Position numbers and translations under genes: made by a program. Positions 26,637 through 38,290 of a stretch of 64,000 nt of DNA are shown piece by piece. The stretch comes from Monosporascus cannonballus. Its lineage: Eukaryota; Ascomycota; Sordariomycetes; Xylariales. Each line of letters starts with the position of its first letter. Within the stretch, counting starts at the first letter, position 1. The notes beneath the pieces were generated by a model. It had not been told where the DNA came from. It saw nothing but the letters and a program-made list of their open reading frames with translations, and ran no database searches. The DNA is taken from contig QJNS01000001.1 in NCBI GenBank assembly GCA_004154925.1, positions 930,001 to 994,000 of the forward strand. Direction: 5' to 3'.

Positions 26637-26739
26637 AAGCCTCGCTAGCTCGTTACGGGGATACGGCATTTAATTGGTTAAAAAAAAGTACATTAGTGCA
26701 TGGAAACGAGCTAGAGAGGCCTGGGCTAGCTGAGGTAAG
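26637..26739. repeat. short inverted-repeat element, copy 2 (MITE-like)
   Basis: Begins AAGCCTCGCTAGCTCGTTAC and ends GAAACGAGCTAGAGAGGCCT with the same 16-bp tail as copy 1. The centre differs in length and sequence from copy 1, while both ends are conserved. Confidence 0.65.
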
Positions 26740-26899
26740 GTATCAACGTCGACCGTTACTACATTCAGGATATCCCAATCGTCATCCACGTCTTCTTCCG
26801 GTTCCTCATACAAATGGGCACCACCGCCTTGGTCTGGGAAGTTATGCGACACTGGGGAGGCTAGATAAAAAGGCAATTCATCAACCCTAACCCATTGTT

Positions 26900-27629
26900 C
26901 TACATAACACGGATAGGAAGTGGATGTTCGAATTCTGGATTCCTCTCTTCTTCTACTTCTGGCTGTGGATAGTACGCATAACCCCCCCTAACAACCCCCC
27001 TTCCGTCACCGTCGAGCACTGACATAGTTCTGCTGTATAGAACTTCTTCCTGGCTATCCCCCCGCAACTGGGACCCTATCATCCGCCAGCGGTCCCCATA
27101 ACAAACGATCGAACAAACAAAACTTACCGCTACCGACGGACGCTTCAAGGCAGCTGCCTTCATATTCGTTATCCGCTGGTATACCATTATCGTCTCGATA
27201 TAGCATTCCATCTAACATTATGAACCTCGCAACCGTAACTAGTTTAATAGGACCGTCGGCTTCCTCCGATACATGCCCTTCCGTTTCGTCTTGGAGATTC
27301 CGCTTTTGCTCGCCCTCGTAACCTACCAGATCCTGTATTCGTTCCGTTTCCGCCTCGCGCCGCTTAATACTAAAGATACCGATTACGTCGCCATGTACTT
27401 CGGAGGATACACCCCGAACCTTTTGATCCTGATCATCCAGATCATCGACGGCTTTATGCGCCCTAACGAAGATCGCGAATTGATGCGGCAAAGGCGAATA
27501 AAAGGCGAAGAAGCGAATCGTCAGCTCGGCATTACCAAAAAGCCGGCCCGGTGGCGGCGCGTCAACGGACGTATCTGGATTTGGCGAATTAGAATGATCG
27601 CCGTACGAAGTTCTGGTGTGTCTTTGCAA
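26900..27629 (-). CDS. candidate hypothetical gene, start unresolved
   Basis: Two open stretches, 27629-27128 and 27075-26900, join in frame across a 52-nt intron with a canonical GTAAGT donor and TAG acceptor, giving about 225 codons. The frame opens with TTG rather than ATG, so a 5' exon would be missing. The predicted product is acidic and shows no domain I recognise (it includes a segment VTVARFIMLDGMLYRDDNG and a C-terminal Glu/Pro-rich stretch). An overlapping plus-strand frame at 27273-27731 is equally open. This may be a gene fragment at the edge of the repeat zone, or chance. Confidence 0.25.
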
Positions 27630-28562
27630 ACACTTTATGCTGCATCTGACTTAGGTACACATATGATTATTAACTCAACTACACGTTACATAGAGCTTTA
27701 TACTTCAGTTCTGATTTCCTTCAAGGCCTGATTGCTAAATTTACGTAGAGTTAGCTAATTCACAAAATCACCAAAGTCCACCACGGGTGTCATTGCAAAC
27801 AGCTCCTTCATACATGCATACTGTAGGACTCTATGTCATTCTCTGCCCTTCCCTTTAGCTCTGTCATCTTATATATAGAGCTGAGAATGCGACCATTCTC
27901 CCCGACTCTATCACCCTACAAGAGAACAGTTGATTCTTGGTTTATTACTGACTTGTTGCAAACTATTTTTTTATCATCACCTGTCTTGCTTTGCCATACC
28001 TTACTTACTCTGTTAGGTAATTATGACATTCATCAAGCGCTTAAATACCTAGTAGGTAGTATGGCAGCTAGGAGTCATGTATTATGATATCTTTGTTCTC
28101 TTTGTCTTTGAAACTGCACCTTTAGCCGTGAACACCTACATACTCGCCTATTCGTACCTAACATAAGACCTTTCGCTACCCAATGATCAGGATCGTGATA
28201 ACCAGAACGAATCAATCAAATTGGACCGTAGACAACTACAGCTGTCAGCCAACAGTCGACCTGCATCCAGCGAGTGACAGGTTATCTTGTTGAGCCCCTC
28301 AGTCCCACCCCTCACAAGAGTCTAGAGGCCATTCCAACCCCACCACAAAAACTACTACCTCAAGCGCCTCCTGAGATGTTCATTGCCCCACATAAACACA
28401 CCTAGAAATAGGAAACATCACCGCCAGTTCTGACTTTCTTCCAGATATATACCATCGTTCTAGACCTTCATTGTCGTAGTTGGTGACATTTCGCTTTAGA
28501 TCAACCCGGATACTCCCTTACAATCGACTTCCTTCCGGAATCATTATTAATTACTGTTAACC
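27630..28562. other. intergenic, upstream of RhoGDI
   Basis: No gene seen. The frame at 27833-28087 (84 aa, hydrophobic) is not recognised. The last 200 bp are pyrimidine-rich and probably contain the RhoGDI promoter and leader. Confidence 0.35.
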
Positions 28563-31175
28563 ATGGCTTCTCACGACGAGGATACGATGCCCGAGGAGAC
28601 CCAGGGCTATAAGCTCTCGGCGCCCAAGCAGAGCCTGGCAGAGTACCAGAAAATGGGTGTGTAGGCTTTCCTTCCTTTGACATAACCTGGTTCTTCCCGT
28701 CGTGAATCCACTGCACATTACTGTTTCAGTGCCATTAGCCCTCGTGGCCTGGTCATAACGTGGCCGGGTGAGGGACAGACACAGTTAAGACATCCGGTCG
28801 TCCCTGCTCTCGGTGGTGTATAGTTGCCATGTCGGGGAGGCGGGGTACGTTGCAGGAGTATACCATTTTGACGCGACAGAACCGATCGTGCGAGATGCTT
28901 TGGAAGGGCTGCTCGAACTCGCAAGGTGGATATGAATGGCGTGGTTGCTGTCCACGAGTGCTTTCGACCGTTTAAGGGGGCTCTCATCCTTGCCATCCGG
29001 CGCCCGGGAAATGCAGTATATAGGAAGCCATATCCTCCGGGGCTTCTCTGTACTGCTTGGGAAAGCGTATTGCAATATGCCGGGAAGTTTCACAGTCTTT
29101 CAGCGTGCGGACTGCGCGACGGCGTTACCTATGGTCGGCAACTTTTCTCGAGGCTGCAGCATGGATCCTGGCGGTCCTGATCCTCAGATCCGTGACAATG
29201 TTGGTTGCCTTCGGTTGACAATGCGGATGGGAAAAGGGGCGTTGGGGCGTGATGAGGCAACAGCAATTATTCAATTCTGTTCTGCCCTTATACCCTTGGC
29301 GGTGCGCTTTGGGCTATACTCTATGCCAGCAAGGTTGAATATCGTCGACGGTTCCTTGAGCTCATGTCGACAACCTTTTTAATACTCAGTCCTGGCAATT
29401 TGTCAACACCCCCTCGTCGACTTCTTCACCATATTGTTGTTGACTGCTCAACTTCATCACATATTGTTGTCGACCTCTTACATGTCGACACCAACTCCCT
29501 CTACATCGTTGACAGCCTCCTGCGCATATTGACGATATTAATTTCAACCTCAACGTCGACACTCCTTCAGCCCATTGTTTAGGCACCGCCCACAATGGAC
29601 AATCCTCAGGAGAGCGCGGGTTCATCATCTAGTTGCCAATCACCCAATGTTGTCCGTGACAGGCTCACCAGGACGCTTCGAAAAATTACATCGACCCCGA
29701 ACATTCTTCCTGGAGGTTCAGCCGCGCCAGATTATCATCGTCCTCTTCCGGAGCTGCCAATTCATCGCCCCCTTCCGGATTTACCTCACCATCGTCCCCC
29801 GCCGGGTTTGCCTCAGCATCACACCTTTCCAAAGTTGCAACCCACTACTCAAGGATCTCATCGTCTACGAAGATTTGTGTCAAACGTCAATCTGCATCAC
29901 CAGCCGCCCACTGCTCAAGGCACTCACCCTCTACGGCGATTTGCATCGAATTTCAATTTGAGAAGAAAGCACGACACCACAGCAGCTCATCCGCACGCTG
30001 ATCTCATGTCTCCGTCCCCAATCATCCCCCCTCGCAGCTCTAGCCAATCCAATTCTTCGTCTCTGCCTACTACCATGACTGGCTCGCTTCGGTTTCTCCA
30101 ACGTTTGAGCTCCAGCGGCAATGCTGCTTCTCAACTGGATGGTCGACCTAGTACCCAAGATACATCAACTTTGGTTCCTAGTGTCCAACAGAGCCTTTTC
30201 TCTTTCCCGGCTGCTCATTCTCAGCAGGAAACCCCCCAATTTGGTACCACTACTACCATCACCGGTCCAAGTGGACGTGCCACTACTCGTGAGAACCCTC
30301 TGAAGCGCCTCATGAATTGGTTTCAGCGAGACCATGGTGGTGATGGTGATGATGATGATGACTCCTCATCTGACTCGGGTCTTGATCCTGAGATGACTTG
30401 TAGAGGCCTGCCTGGAATCCACTACTTTGAAGAAGTCAAAGTCACGAGCAGCCCTGCAGACCCTTCTTCTTCTAACCCCCAAGCCCAAGAAGACGTCGTT
30501 TCACATTTCAAGACTGAGAAGCACATCATGTCTAACAAGAAGACTCTAGATGAAAACGACGAATCCCTGCAGCGATACAAGCAGTCCCTCGGCCTCGGTG
30601 GTGGAAAGGATCTCTCGGATCCCAACGACCCCCGCGTTTGCATCATCCAGTCGCTGACCATGGAGTCGCCCGGACGCGACCCCGTCACCATCGACCTGTC
30701 GAAACCCGGCAGCGAGCAGACGCTGAAGGACAAGCCATTCAAGATTAAGGAGGGTTCCAAGTTTACCATGGTCGCCACGTTCAAAGTTCAGCACGAGATT
30801 CTCAGCGGCCTGCAGTACGTCCAGGTCGTCAAGCGCAAGGGTCTCAAGGTCGGCAAGGATTCTGAGATGCTGGTGAGTGCCTCACGGCCTCTCACGTATT
30901 TTTCCTGAGATAACAGCTGACGTGAGGGGCGGAAATAGGGAAGCTATGCCCCCAACACTGACAAGCAGCCTCTGTACACCAAGCGATGTGAGTAACCTCT
31001 CTTAGTCACATTGAAACAGATATACTAATACATGGTGTGTCTAGTCCAAGAGGAAGATGCCCCTTCCGGCATGTTGGCCCGTGGCCACTACAACGCCGTC
31101 TCGAGCTTCGTCGACGATGATAAGAAGACTCACTTGCAGTTCGAGTGGAGCTTCGACATCTCCAAGGACTGGTAA
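28563..31175 (+). CDS. rdi1: Rho GDP-dissociation inhibitor (RhoGDI)
   Basis: Cytosolic chaperone that binds prenylated Rho/Cdc42-type GTPases, keeps them GDP-bound and extracts them from membranes. Predicted exons 28563-28656, 30550-30872, 30939-30987 and 31045-31175 join in phase to 198 aa, the normal fungal length. Exon 1 encodes the N-terminal arm (ending AEYQKM). Exon 2 starts DENDESLQRYKQSLGLGGG, then the immunoglobulin-like domain with GLQYVQVVKRKGLKV; the last exon has ARGHYNAVSSFVDDD and ends FEWSFDISKDW. Intron 1 is 1893 nt, very long for a fungus, and has a CTAAC branch site 15-20 nt before its acceptor. That intron contains a long frame continuous with exon 2 (see 29595-30549). 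Converges with ppg1. Confidence 0.93.
29344..29560. promoter_or_regulatory. cluster of six GTCGAC palindromes
   Basis: Exact GTCGAC occurs at 29344, 29366, 29416, 29469, 29484 and 29555, with near-matches GTTGAC between. Several sit in a partly duplicated unit (ATATTGTTGT followed by TCGAC or TGAC). The cluster ends 35 bp before the ATG at 29595 inside RhoGDI intron 1. An alternative promoter with repeated binding sites is an inference; it might also just be a decayed tandem repeat. Confidence 0.4.
29595..30549 (+). CDS. in-frame alternative 5' extension of RhoGDI (318 codons)
   Basis: An ATG at 29595 opens a frame of 318 codons that runs without a stop straight through the exon-2 acceptor (30549/30550) into the RhoGDI frame; with the downstream exons spliced as usual it would encode a 485-aa form. 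The extension is rich in Pro, His and Ser, has repeated HRPLPELP/HRPLPDLP units near aa 50-70, a duplicated GSHRLRRFVSN / GTHPLRRFASN segment near aa 90-120, and an acidic DGDDDDDSSSD stretch before the junction. Internal duplication and protein-like composition argue that it is translated. It looks disordered. No known domain is seen. Alternatives: a separate gene fused by chance, or a retained-intron artefact. Confidence 0.5.
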
Positions 31176-32156
31176 GCACCTGGCTAGGTTTGCTCTCTAC
31201 GGGGTATCCGAAGGGAACCTTGTTCTTTTTCGACGGCAGGTCTCCGAAAACGAGCCTCATGGGAAGAAGAATCTAGCTTATGTGGGCACATTTGCGGTGG
31301 ATCTCGGTCGATTGCGGGGTGAGAGGTCATCACCCGGTTCTGAAATTTGCACGATGACGATGATGATGGACGAGGATTACGGCAGGCGAGTCTCAAAAAT
31401 TTCCGCGGTGGATTTGGTTCGATTTTGATTTTGTCCCCCCCGGGGATGAGTTTAGTAGTTACCCCAACAGGAATTAGATAGATGAGCCACCGTCTTCGCT
31501 GGCTTGGCAGGAAGGGCTACCTAGGTAGGGTGGATTGAGGTTTCTGTCTCGGCGGAGGGTTGGTTCCAGTCACCGGTGGTTGGGTAAGGGCTTTCCCCTC
31601 CTCGTTCTTCTTGGGGATTGTTCCTTCACTTGACTTGACTTTGACCCTGACCTCCCGCCCGAGCTCTATGGATATTCACGCTCTGGAGGCTCGAGGATCT
31701 CTTGTCATTTGCGAGTCCTCCGAGTTAGGTAATCAGGCTCTATGAATACACAAAAGTCATTGGCCATTATCACTGGTGCTCGAGCGCTGCTGCGCGACGT
31801 GATGGTTCTGCTTAGACCCTTCTGACAGACTTGACTCACACGAGACATGCACGCTTCAAATGTGCCAGGTTGAAGGAGCTATAAGCTATGGTGGGCATCA
31901 AAGAATATGTATACGCAGAAAAGTTTCCTTTGGGACAAAATGACGGTTCAGGAACACAAGAACACTGCAAACGAGGCGAACCACAAGTGCTAAAAAGAAA
32001 ACTGGGTATTTTGAATGTCTAGAACTAAATATCTCGACAATGTCCCTGGCTTTGCTGCCTCTTATTCATATTTTTACAACACGCCCGCTGCGCCATTCTC
32101 ATCATCCATACGTAACAAAACACGCTTTTCCACTACCCATATGTTCCGCGGCGTCA
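31176..32156. other. intergenic between convergent RhoGDI and ppg1
   Basis: No gene seen. It contains the short palindromic ACCTAGGT type of micro-repeat (near 31520) and a loosely repeated GCGGTGGAT motif at about 31295 and 31405. Both genes probably end their transcripts here. Confidence 0.4.
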
Positions 32157-33259
32157 CTATAAGAAATAATCGGGTATGGAGTTTCCGTCGGCCATCTTCT
32201 CTCCGCCGGGCTGGACGTCCTTGTGCTGGTCATTCTCGGGGGCGGCGGCGAAGACGTTGAAGAAGCGCTCGCCCGTGTCGCTGACCTCGAGGACGCTGGC
32301 CATGTTGCCGCAGCGGTAGCAGTAGTTGGGGGCGCTCCAGACGGTGCTCAGGTGGTCGTCGTAGAGGACCTGGAACCCTTCCTGGCACAGCTGGTGGGCG
32401 CGCAGGATGTGCGTCATGCCGTTGACGGCGAGGAACTTCTTGACGACGCGCGCGCCGAACGTGTAGCCCGCGCCGCGCGGGCTCAGGGAGAACTCGTCCC
32501 GCTCCGGGTCTGGGTCCGACCAGACCAGGTCCGCCATGGGCCCCTCGTGGGGGATCTCCCGGAACCGGTCGATGATCTTGATCTGGTCGATCGAGTGGAC
32601 CGACGGCGATAGCCCGCCGTGCACGCAGAAGATCTGGTCGTTGATCACCACCGACAGCGTGAGGAAGTCGAACATGTCGGTGAAGTAGTGCCACACGTTG
32701 GCGTTGCCGTACTTGCGCGAGCACTCCGTGTAGAACCCGTACGACTGCGTCACGCCGCGCGACTCGTGGTTGCCGCGGATCAGGTGCACGCGGTTCGGGT
32801 ATCGCAGCTTCAGGCACACGAGGAGGGATATCGTCTCGACGCTGAACATGCCGCGGTCGACATAGTCGCCTGGGAACAAAGGCCAGTCTTAGCAGGTGTG
32901 TCCGAGGGGAGGGGGTTGCACCACCGCCGGCTGATGAGAGACTTACCTAAGAAGAGGTAGTTTGTATCCGGACACCAACCTCCTATCTTGAAGATCTCGA
33001 TGAGATCGTAGAACTGGCCGTGTATATCACCGACCACGGTTACGGGGGCTCGAACGTGTACCACATTGCTCTCCCGCATGAGGAGCTCCTTCGTTTTTGC
33101 GCATATTGCTTCGATAACGGACTCGGCCAGGAGCTCCTTCTTGTATAACCGGGAGATGCACTCATCCAGATCGACCGAGGCTATACAGGGGCGATCGTCA
33201 GTCGATCTGAGTGGAAAGCGTTTTTGGTTCTCATAGGACTAACCCGGAAGGCCAGGCAT
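32157..33259 (-). CDS. ppg1: PP2A-like serine/threonine phosphatase catalytic subunit Ppg1
   Basis: Two-metal phosphoprotein phosphatase of the PP2A/4/6 group. In yeasts Ppg1 works with the Far/STRIPAK-like complex; that role is family knowledge. Predicted exons 33259-33244, 33180-32947 and 32869-32157 give 320 aa. The start is a 16-nt first exon in good context (GGCCACCATGCC) and keeps phase; a different tiny first exon is possible. Visible: GDIHG at aa 56-60, GDYVDRG at 84-90, GNHES at 116-120, RAHQLCQEG, and the C-terminal DYFL expected of methylated PP2A-type tails. The opening LDECISRLYKKELLAES and the NDQHKDVQPGGEK tail point to Ppg1 rather than PP2A or Sit4. Intact. Confidence 0.93.
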
Positions 33260-35518
33260 GGTGGCCGCTTAAGTGGCTCTCAGCAAGGAGATCCCCAGAT
33301 ATGGATTCGAGTATAGGCAGGCAGGCTATGGCGCCCTCGGCCTGCACAGATGCGAAGTCGGCTTCCTTCTGCTCCGAGGGAATGCAAAATCGAGTAAGTA
33401 GCTTGGAGAATCCGCACACATTTCGAGAATGGCAAAAGTAGAGCGCAGTCTCACATGGAGCCGGAGAGGATGTCGAACTCGTTCTTCCGTTCGGTCGCCT
33501 TCTCTGGAATGCCCTAGTAAGTAGAGGGCATCCGTCTTTTGTTGGCCGGTGGTGGAGAGGCCGAAAAGAAATGAAAAGAGATGGAACGGGTCCGTCTTCT
33601 AACTACTGATCATCGTCCCGAACGGATAAGTAAGCAGATTAACGTTAGGGGAGCGACGGCCACTGTCCTAACCGCCACAGCGTCGCACTACGTCGATGGC
33701 ACATGTAAGCCTGGTGTTGAATACTATCCGTACTTACTATGGGAGGTACTTCGAAGGAGGGACGGGAATGCACGGGCCTCCTGGATCCTCGGCCACCACC
33801 CACTATCAATATCGATAGCCTTATCAGTATCAGATGGGTGGGGTGTATTACTTTCCTATGGCGCTAATCACGGAAAGAGGCATAGCCGCAACAGTGGAAC
33901 CCTGAAGCCGCACAGGTTGTTGGTTCTTCGGAGGACGGATTTTCTATCGACAGTCAACTTCAACTCTTCACTTCAACTTTGAACGCAAATGGAATCCAAG
34001 TCCCTGAAGATGGGACTGTCCCTGACGGCTGTTCATTATATGACATACATACCTTCATAGCGGATCATACACATTCTACACTGACCGCAGATGGTGAGAA
34101 AGAATACTAGAGCCTGAAGCTAGGGCTAGGCAATCTCTGAGCAACGCTGGTTTCGCACCCTTTTTCACCAGGCATCTTTATATAAGAAACCCACCGCCTC
34201 GGGGTTTGCTCACGTTTTCCTTATGTCGGCACTGCATATCTCTTCTTCTATGGTCACCTCCCAAAAGATTATATGGAGATGTCTAACTTCCACGGAAGGC
34301 CACACCTTCAACACGGTGAGGTCAAAGAGAACTGCAACTACTTGCAGTATACTCATACGGGACTGCATATCCCTGTTCCGCCTTTCTTTGATGCATACAT
34401 TTATATATTATATATATCTCGTCGGATGTTCTTGGCTGTTTCCATTGCTCGTCTTCGGTTTCTGTTTCCGTCTCGCTTTGATTAGTATCACTGATAAGAT
34501 GAGGCCAGTCTGTGATTCTGGTACAGCAAGTATTGCTGCTGCTGTTCTCAAATAAAGTTATCTTGAAAAAGCCTACCCATGGCTCAGCTGTGGTATCTTC
34601 ATGCGAAATGACCACTGTATCTTGCCTTGAAATGTTTTGTAAAGACCCATGGGCTGCCTGTCAAGGCCTCCTGAAGCATCTTTGGAGGCCCTTTTGATTC
34701 ATATCGGTCGGCCCGAAGTTTAGCCGCCGCTGCTGCTGTCGAGCGTACCCAGGTGTGTACCTCGTAAATTGAGCATGTCTACTACATCAACGTCCATCCT
34801 CCCGTCTCACCTCGGATTTCAGCCCAATTCATAGAAAGGATCACGGCCTGCAGAGATTGAATTTTCTTTTTTTGGTATGCGACATCTCCAAGATCCAATC
34901 CCGAGAGACGTACGCTTCATGAGTTCGCACATTCCCAGCTTGCCAGTTTTGGGTGGAAGGACTCGTGGTTGTCAGCGGAATCCAGGAGAGGACCCAAGCG
35001 CAACAACACCTTGACACCAGTGAGTTTAAACTTCGATTCTGAGAAAGCTTAGCGATGGCTTTATTGTGAAAGATTACATATCTAATCTTTCCTTCTAGTG
35101 ACTACCTGCAAGAACGAGTCTTCATAACCTCGCTCTGGCTCGTTTTGATTTCTTGGCCTTCTTGGACGTCAATACTGCGCTACTCAACGCGAGCAGGAAC
35201 GAATACTTCTCCGACCATCAACTGTCCTTGATTCTGGCGAGCTTATTCTTTCTTGTTTGGCATCCATTCCCTCAATTGAAGAATTTCTTAAATTGAGAAT
35301 CAGTTGGGTGCAGATACCCAAGTATTTATTATATGCTCTTCCCTAATTCGGATAGCTGTTTTCCACTCCGATGGGTATATTCACGTTGTCGACCACTTAT
35401 TAACCAGAGAACTGATCTCTAGCTCCTTGAGATTCCAGCGAGGCATACTTCAACTGCTTGTTGTTAAGTTGTGCTCTTGCCATACAACTTGCTCTCGTGG
35501 TTGCCTCTTAAATTTAAG
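33260..35518. other. 2.3-kb intergenic region between divergent genes
   Basis: Lies between ppg1 (leftward) and the zinc-knuckle gene (rightward). Open frames at 33581-33982 and 34223-34555 show no recognisable domain or convincing splice pattern. Long leaders of the two genes may account for part of it. Confidence 0.35.
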
Positions 35519-38290
35519 ATGGCAGATGGAGCACCGGGCCGTGAATCCACGGACAATGAACGCCCATGCTACAACTGTGGCATGAGAGGTCACATTTTTA
35601 CTGCTTGCCCTGAACCTGCCCGTCAGATTCCTGCGTAAGTGGCCGTCCCTCCGCTATACGTAAACATTGCTGCTTTCTTATCCCAGATGTCAAGTTCCAC
35701 CATCCATCATCCATCATGGTCTTCTCTGCTGACCAGAACTTAATTCAGCGGCTTAGAGGCCTCAATGGCGCGTCAGTCACGCGGTAGTGCTAGAAGCGAC
35801 GCGTTCTCGTCTAATAAGCGTCACAAAGGGCCTATCATTACACGTTACCCTGTGCCAATGGACCACAGATCGGCTCTGAACAATTATGCGCCTCGTCATG
35901 GACATCCATACCCCCCAGCGGCCCAGACGGGTTATTCTCATTATAGTCCGATCCCTGAAATTCCCTTGTACACCGCACAGCCAACTTCCCTAGATACCTA
36001 CAGAGGGTATGGAGCACCAGGGCCACACGGTCTTCCAGGTCCAGCGCATCCATATAGCGTGCCGCCGTACAGTCAACCGCCACCATACCACTATTCGTAC
36101 ACATACTCGACTCCTCCTGGTCCCCCTGGTCCTCCAGGTCCTCCGGTGCCTCCGTACCCCTATCCTGGGGTTTCCGGCCATCCCGGTCCTCCTGCTCCTC
36201 CTGGCCCGCCGGCCCCTCCCCCTCATCAATGGGGCCCTAATCCCCCGACTTACCATGACCCATACTATCCCCCACCGCCTCATGGCCATCCTTCGCCCCA
36301 TCAACATTATTATCCACCCAGTGAACCCCCTCAAAATCGGCCGTACAGTGACCATCAAAGCCCATGGGGTGCGCCTTACTCCCCTAATGAGATGCATTCT
36401 GCAGTATACACAAACCGGGACGAAAGGCCACACGGACCAGGTGATCGAAAGGGGCGAAAACCGCATAAGGGGTATGACCAACGAACGAGGCACGAGTGGG
36501 CTCATCGCAACCATGATCGTCCACGTCATCACTACAGCTTTCCCAAACTCGATGATCCTCAGAACCGAGGAACCCAGTCAGCTATGGCCTCACCTCAACC
36601 CAGCGCGACTGGTAAAGAAGAACAGGTGGAACACAGCTCGCACGACCACCAGCACGTCGGTGGCGGATATGGAGGTGCTGCCAAATCAGATGCTAGCGAC
36701 GACGATCTCGATTGGGATTACAAAAAGATTTTCCAAGAACCTTCGCCAAGCACTAACACACATCCTTTAATTCCTATTGCTGTACCCCTGCCTACAGAAT
36801 GGGTGGACAAAATCCCAAACCCACATTTATCCGGCGCGGTCGACATAGAGTCTAAGTACATCACTATTGATAACGTCGATGACTTTTCCCAGAGCATTCG
36901 GGATACAAAGGAATGGGCTTATATGCAGTATCATCCTGGGCTGCTAGAAACATACGATTCCCACCCAAACACGATTTACAAATACCAATCTGCCCTAGAA
37001 GCATGGACGCACTCACGTAACCAACACAACAAAAGAGGGCAGATTACCTGGCGCTACAAAGGCAGAATGGACTTTAACCGACACCAGGGCAGGTCGTACA
37101 ATGTCGATGGGCATCCTCACAAGACAGGTGGGAACGGCCGGTATCCTAACAGACAACCTGATTATGATCGCCATCACGGTCATTGGGATAGAACACCGCA
37201 GCAAATCGATGGTCTACCTGAAATTGGTAGGCATTACGCCAGCGCCGAAAGCCATGGCCCACATCATCGTACTCAATATGCAGCTGGTCGCTTTGAAGCT
37301 AGTGAACCGAATGGGAATGGCCGGTGGCCCGGCGAAAAGCATAGTGATGCTGACCGCAGTTATCGCCACAAGCAAGATATCCACCGCAAGAGAAGATGGG
37401 CAGAGGTTCAAGACGACTCTACTGGCGCCCGCAGGCAAAATCATTATTCAGAATTCCATGAGGAACCCGAGCGTGACAATAAACGATACAAGCATGCGTC
37501 ACCCGAACCCGGAGAGATTCCTGAAGAACTGGATTATAATGATCAACGCAATGATTCATTCGGATCTGCGTGGCATGATTCTCGTGATGGGCAACGCCAG
37601 AGTGTTCATGATAGACACGATGGAACCAGACATACACCCACTATGAAGAACAAGGTCATGGAGGACACTATGGAGCAACGTATTACGAAGCAGTCTACGA
37701 CGGCTGCAACTTCAGTTTATGATTCCGCTCTGGCGCCAGAACCCGGCGAGGTGGTGGAAACCGGCACACGACTTGACGATGTCGAATCGCATTTGTCCAA
37801 AACTCGGAATACTCTCCCGGCAATAGATACTTCAGGCAGAGCACATGCCAAGGACACAATCTATGAGCGGATAAACGGTGCTCCCAACGGCCAATTCAAC
37901 GTGACAAACCGGGATGATCATGGTGTACCTCCTCCGCCTGGCCAAGCATCCCCGCACAGCAGACCGATTAGCAGACAGAGCTCGAGGAGTCGGTGGGATG
38001 GGGGCCGCCATAACAGCCGCCCAAACAGTCGCCGGTCGTCATTAGATGATCTCCACGCACAGATTGACTCGCCGTTGACTCCAAGAGAACTTGAACTACT
38101 CGGCATGAACGGGGCTTCGACCGACGATAGTGACACGGAAAAGGAGCCGCCCAAGCGCCAATTCGATGACGTCACACCAAAGAACAGGAGTCGTCGAACA
38201 AAAGTGCACGAGGCTTATAGGTAAGTGTTAAGTTCTATCTTCTCGTCTATATAATGTCTTACTAACAACACGTCTAGCCGCCGCTGGTAA
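35519..38290 (+). CDS. large CCHC zinc-knuckle protein, Pro/His-rich
   Basis: Predicted exons 35519-35634, 35749-38220 and 38278-38290 give 866 aa; the last exon adds only SRRW, and its intron has an ACTAAC branch site. Residues 17-30 (CYNCGMRGHIFTAC) form a perfect CX2CX4HX4C knuckle, a single-stranded nucleic-acid-binding motif. The rest is low complexity: a Pro/Tyr/Gly-rich stretch of collagen-like PPGPPGP repeats at about aa 95-250, a region rich in His, Arg, Asp and Gly, two EPGE-type motifs (SPEPGEIPEE and APEPGEVVE), and a Ser/Arg-rich C-terminus. One short folded-looking segment lies at about aa 375-470. An RNA-binding or mRNA-processing role is inferred from the knuckle only. I do not recognise a named family. 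Confidence 0.82.

Noticed and set aside
27273..27731. 152-aa plus-strand frame
   Set aside because: No domain, no splice support, and it overlaps an alternative minus-strand model; neither is strong.
32223..32817. Overlapping frames on both strands of the ppg1 last exon
   Set aside because: Compositional shadows of a GC-rich exon whose true frame carries all phosphatase motifs.
36009..37646. Frames of 253 and 181 aa inside the zinc-knuckle gene
   Set aside because: Out-of-frame shadows of a repetitive coding region.
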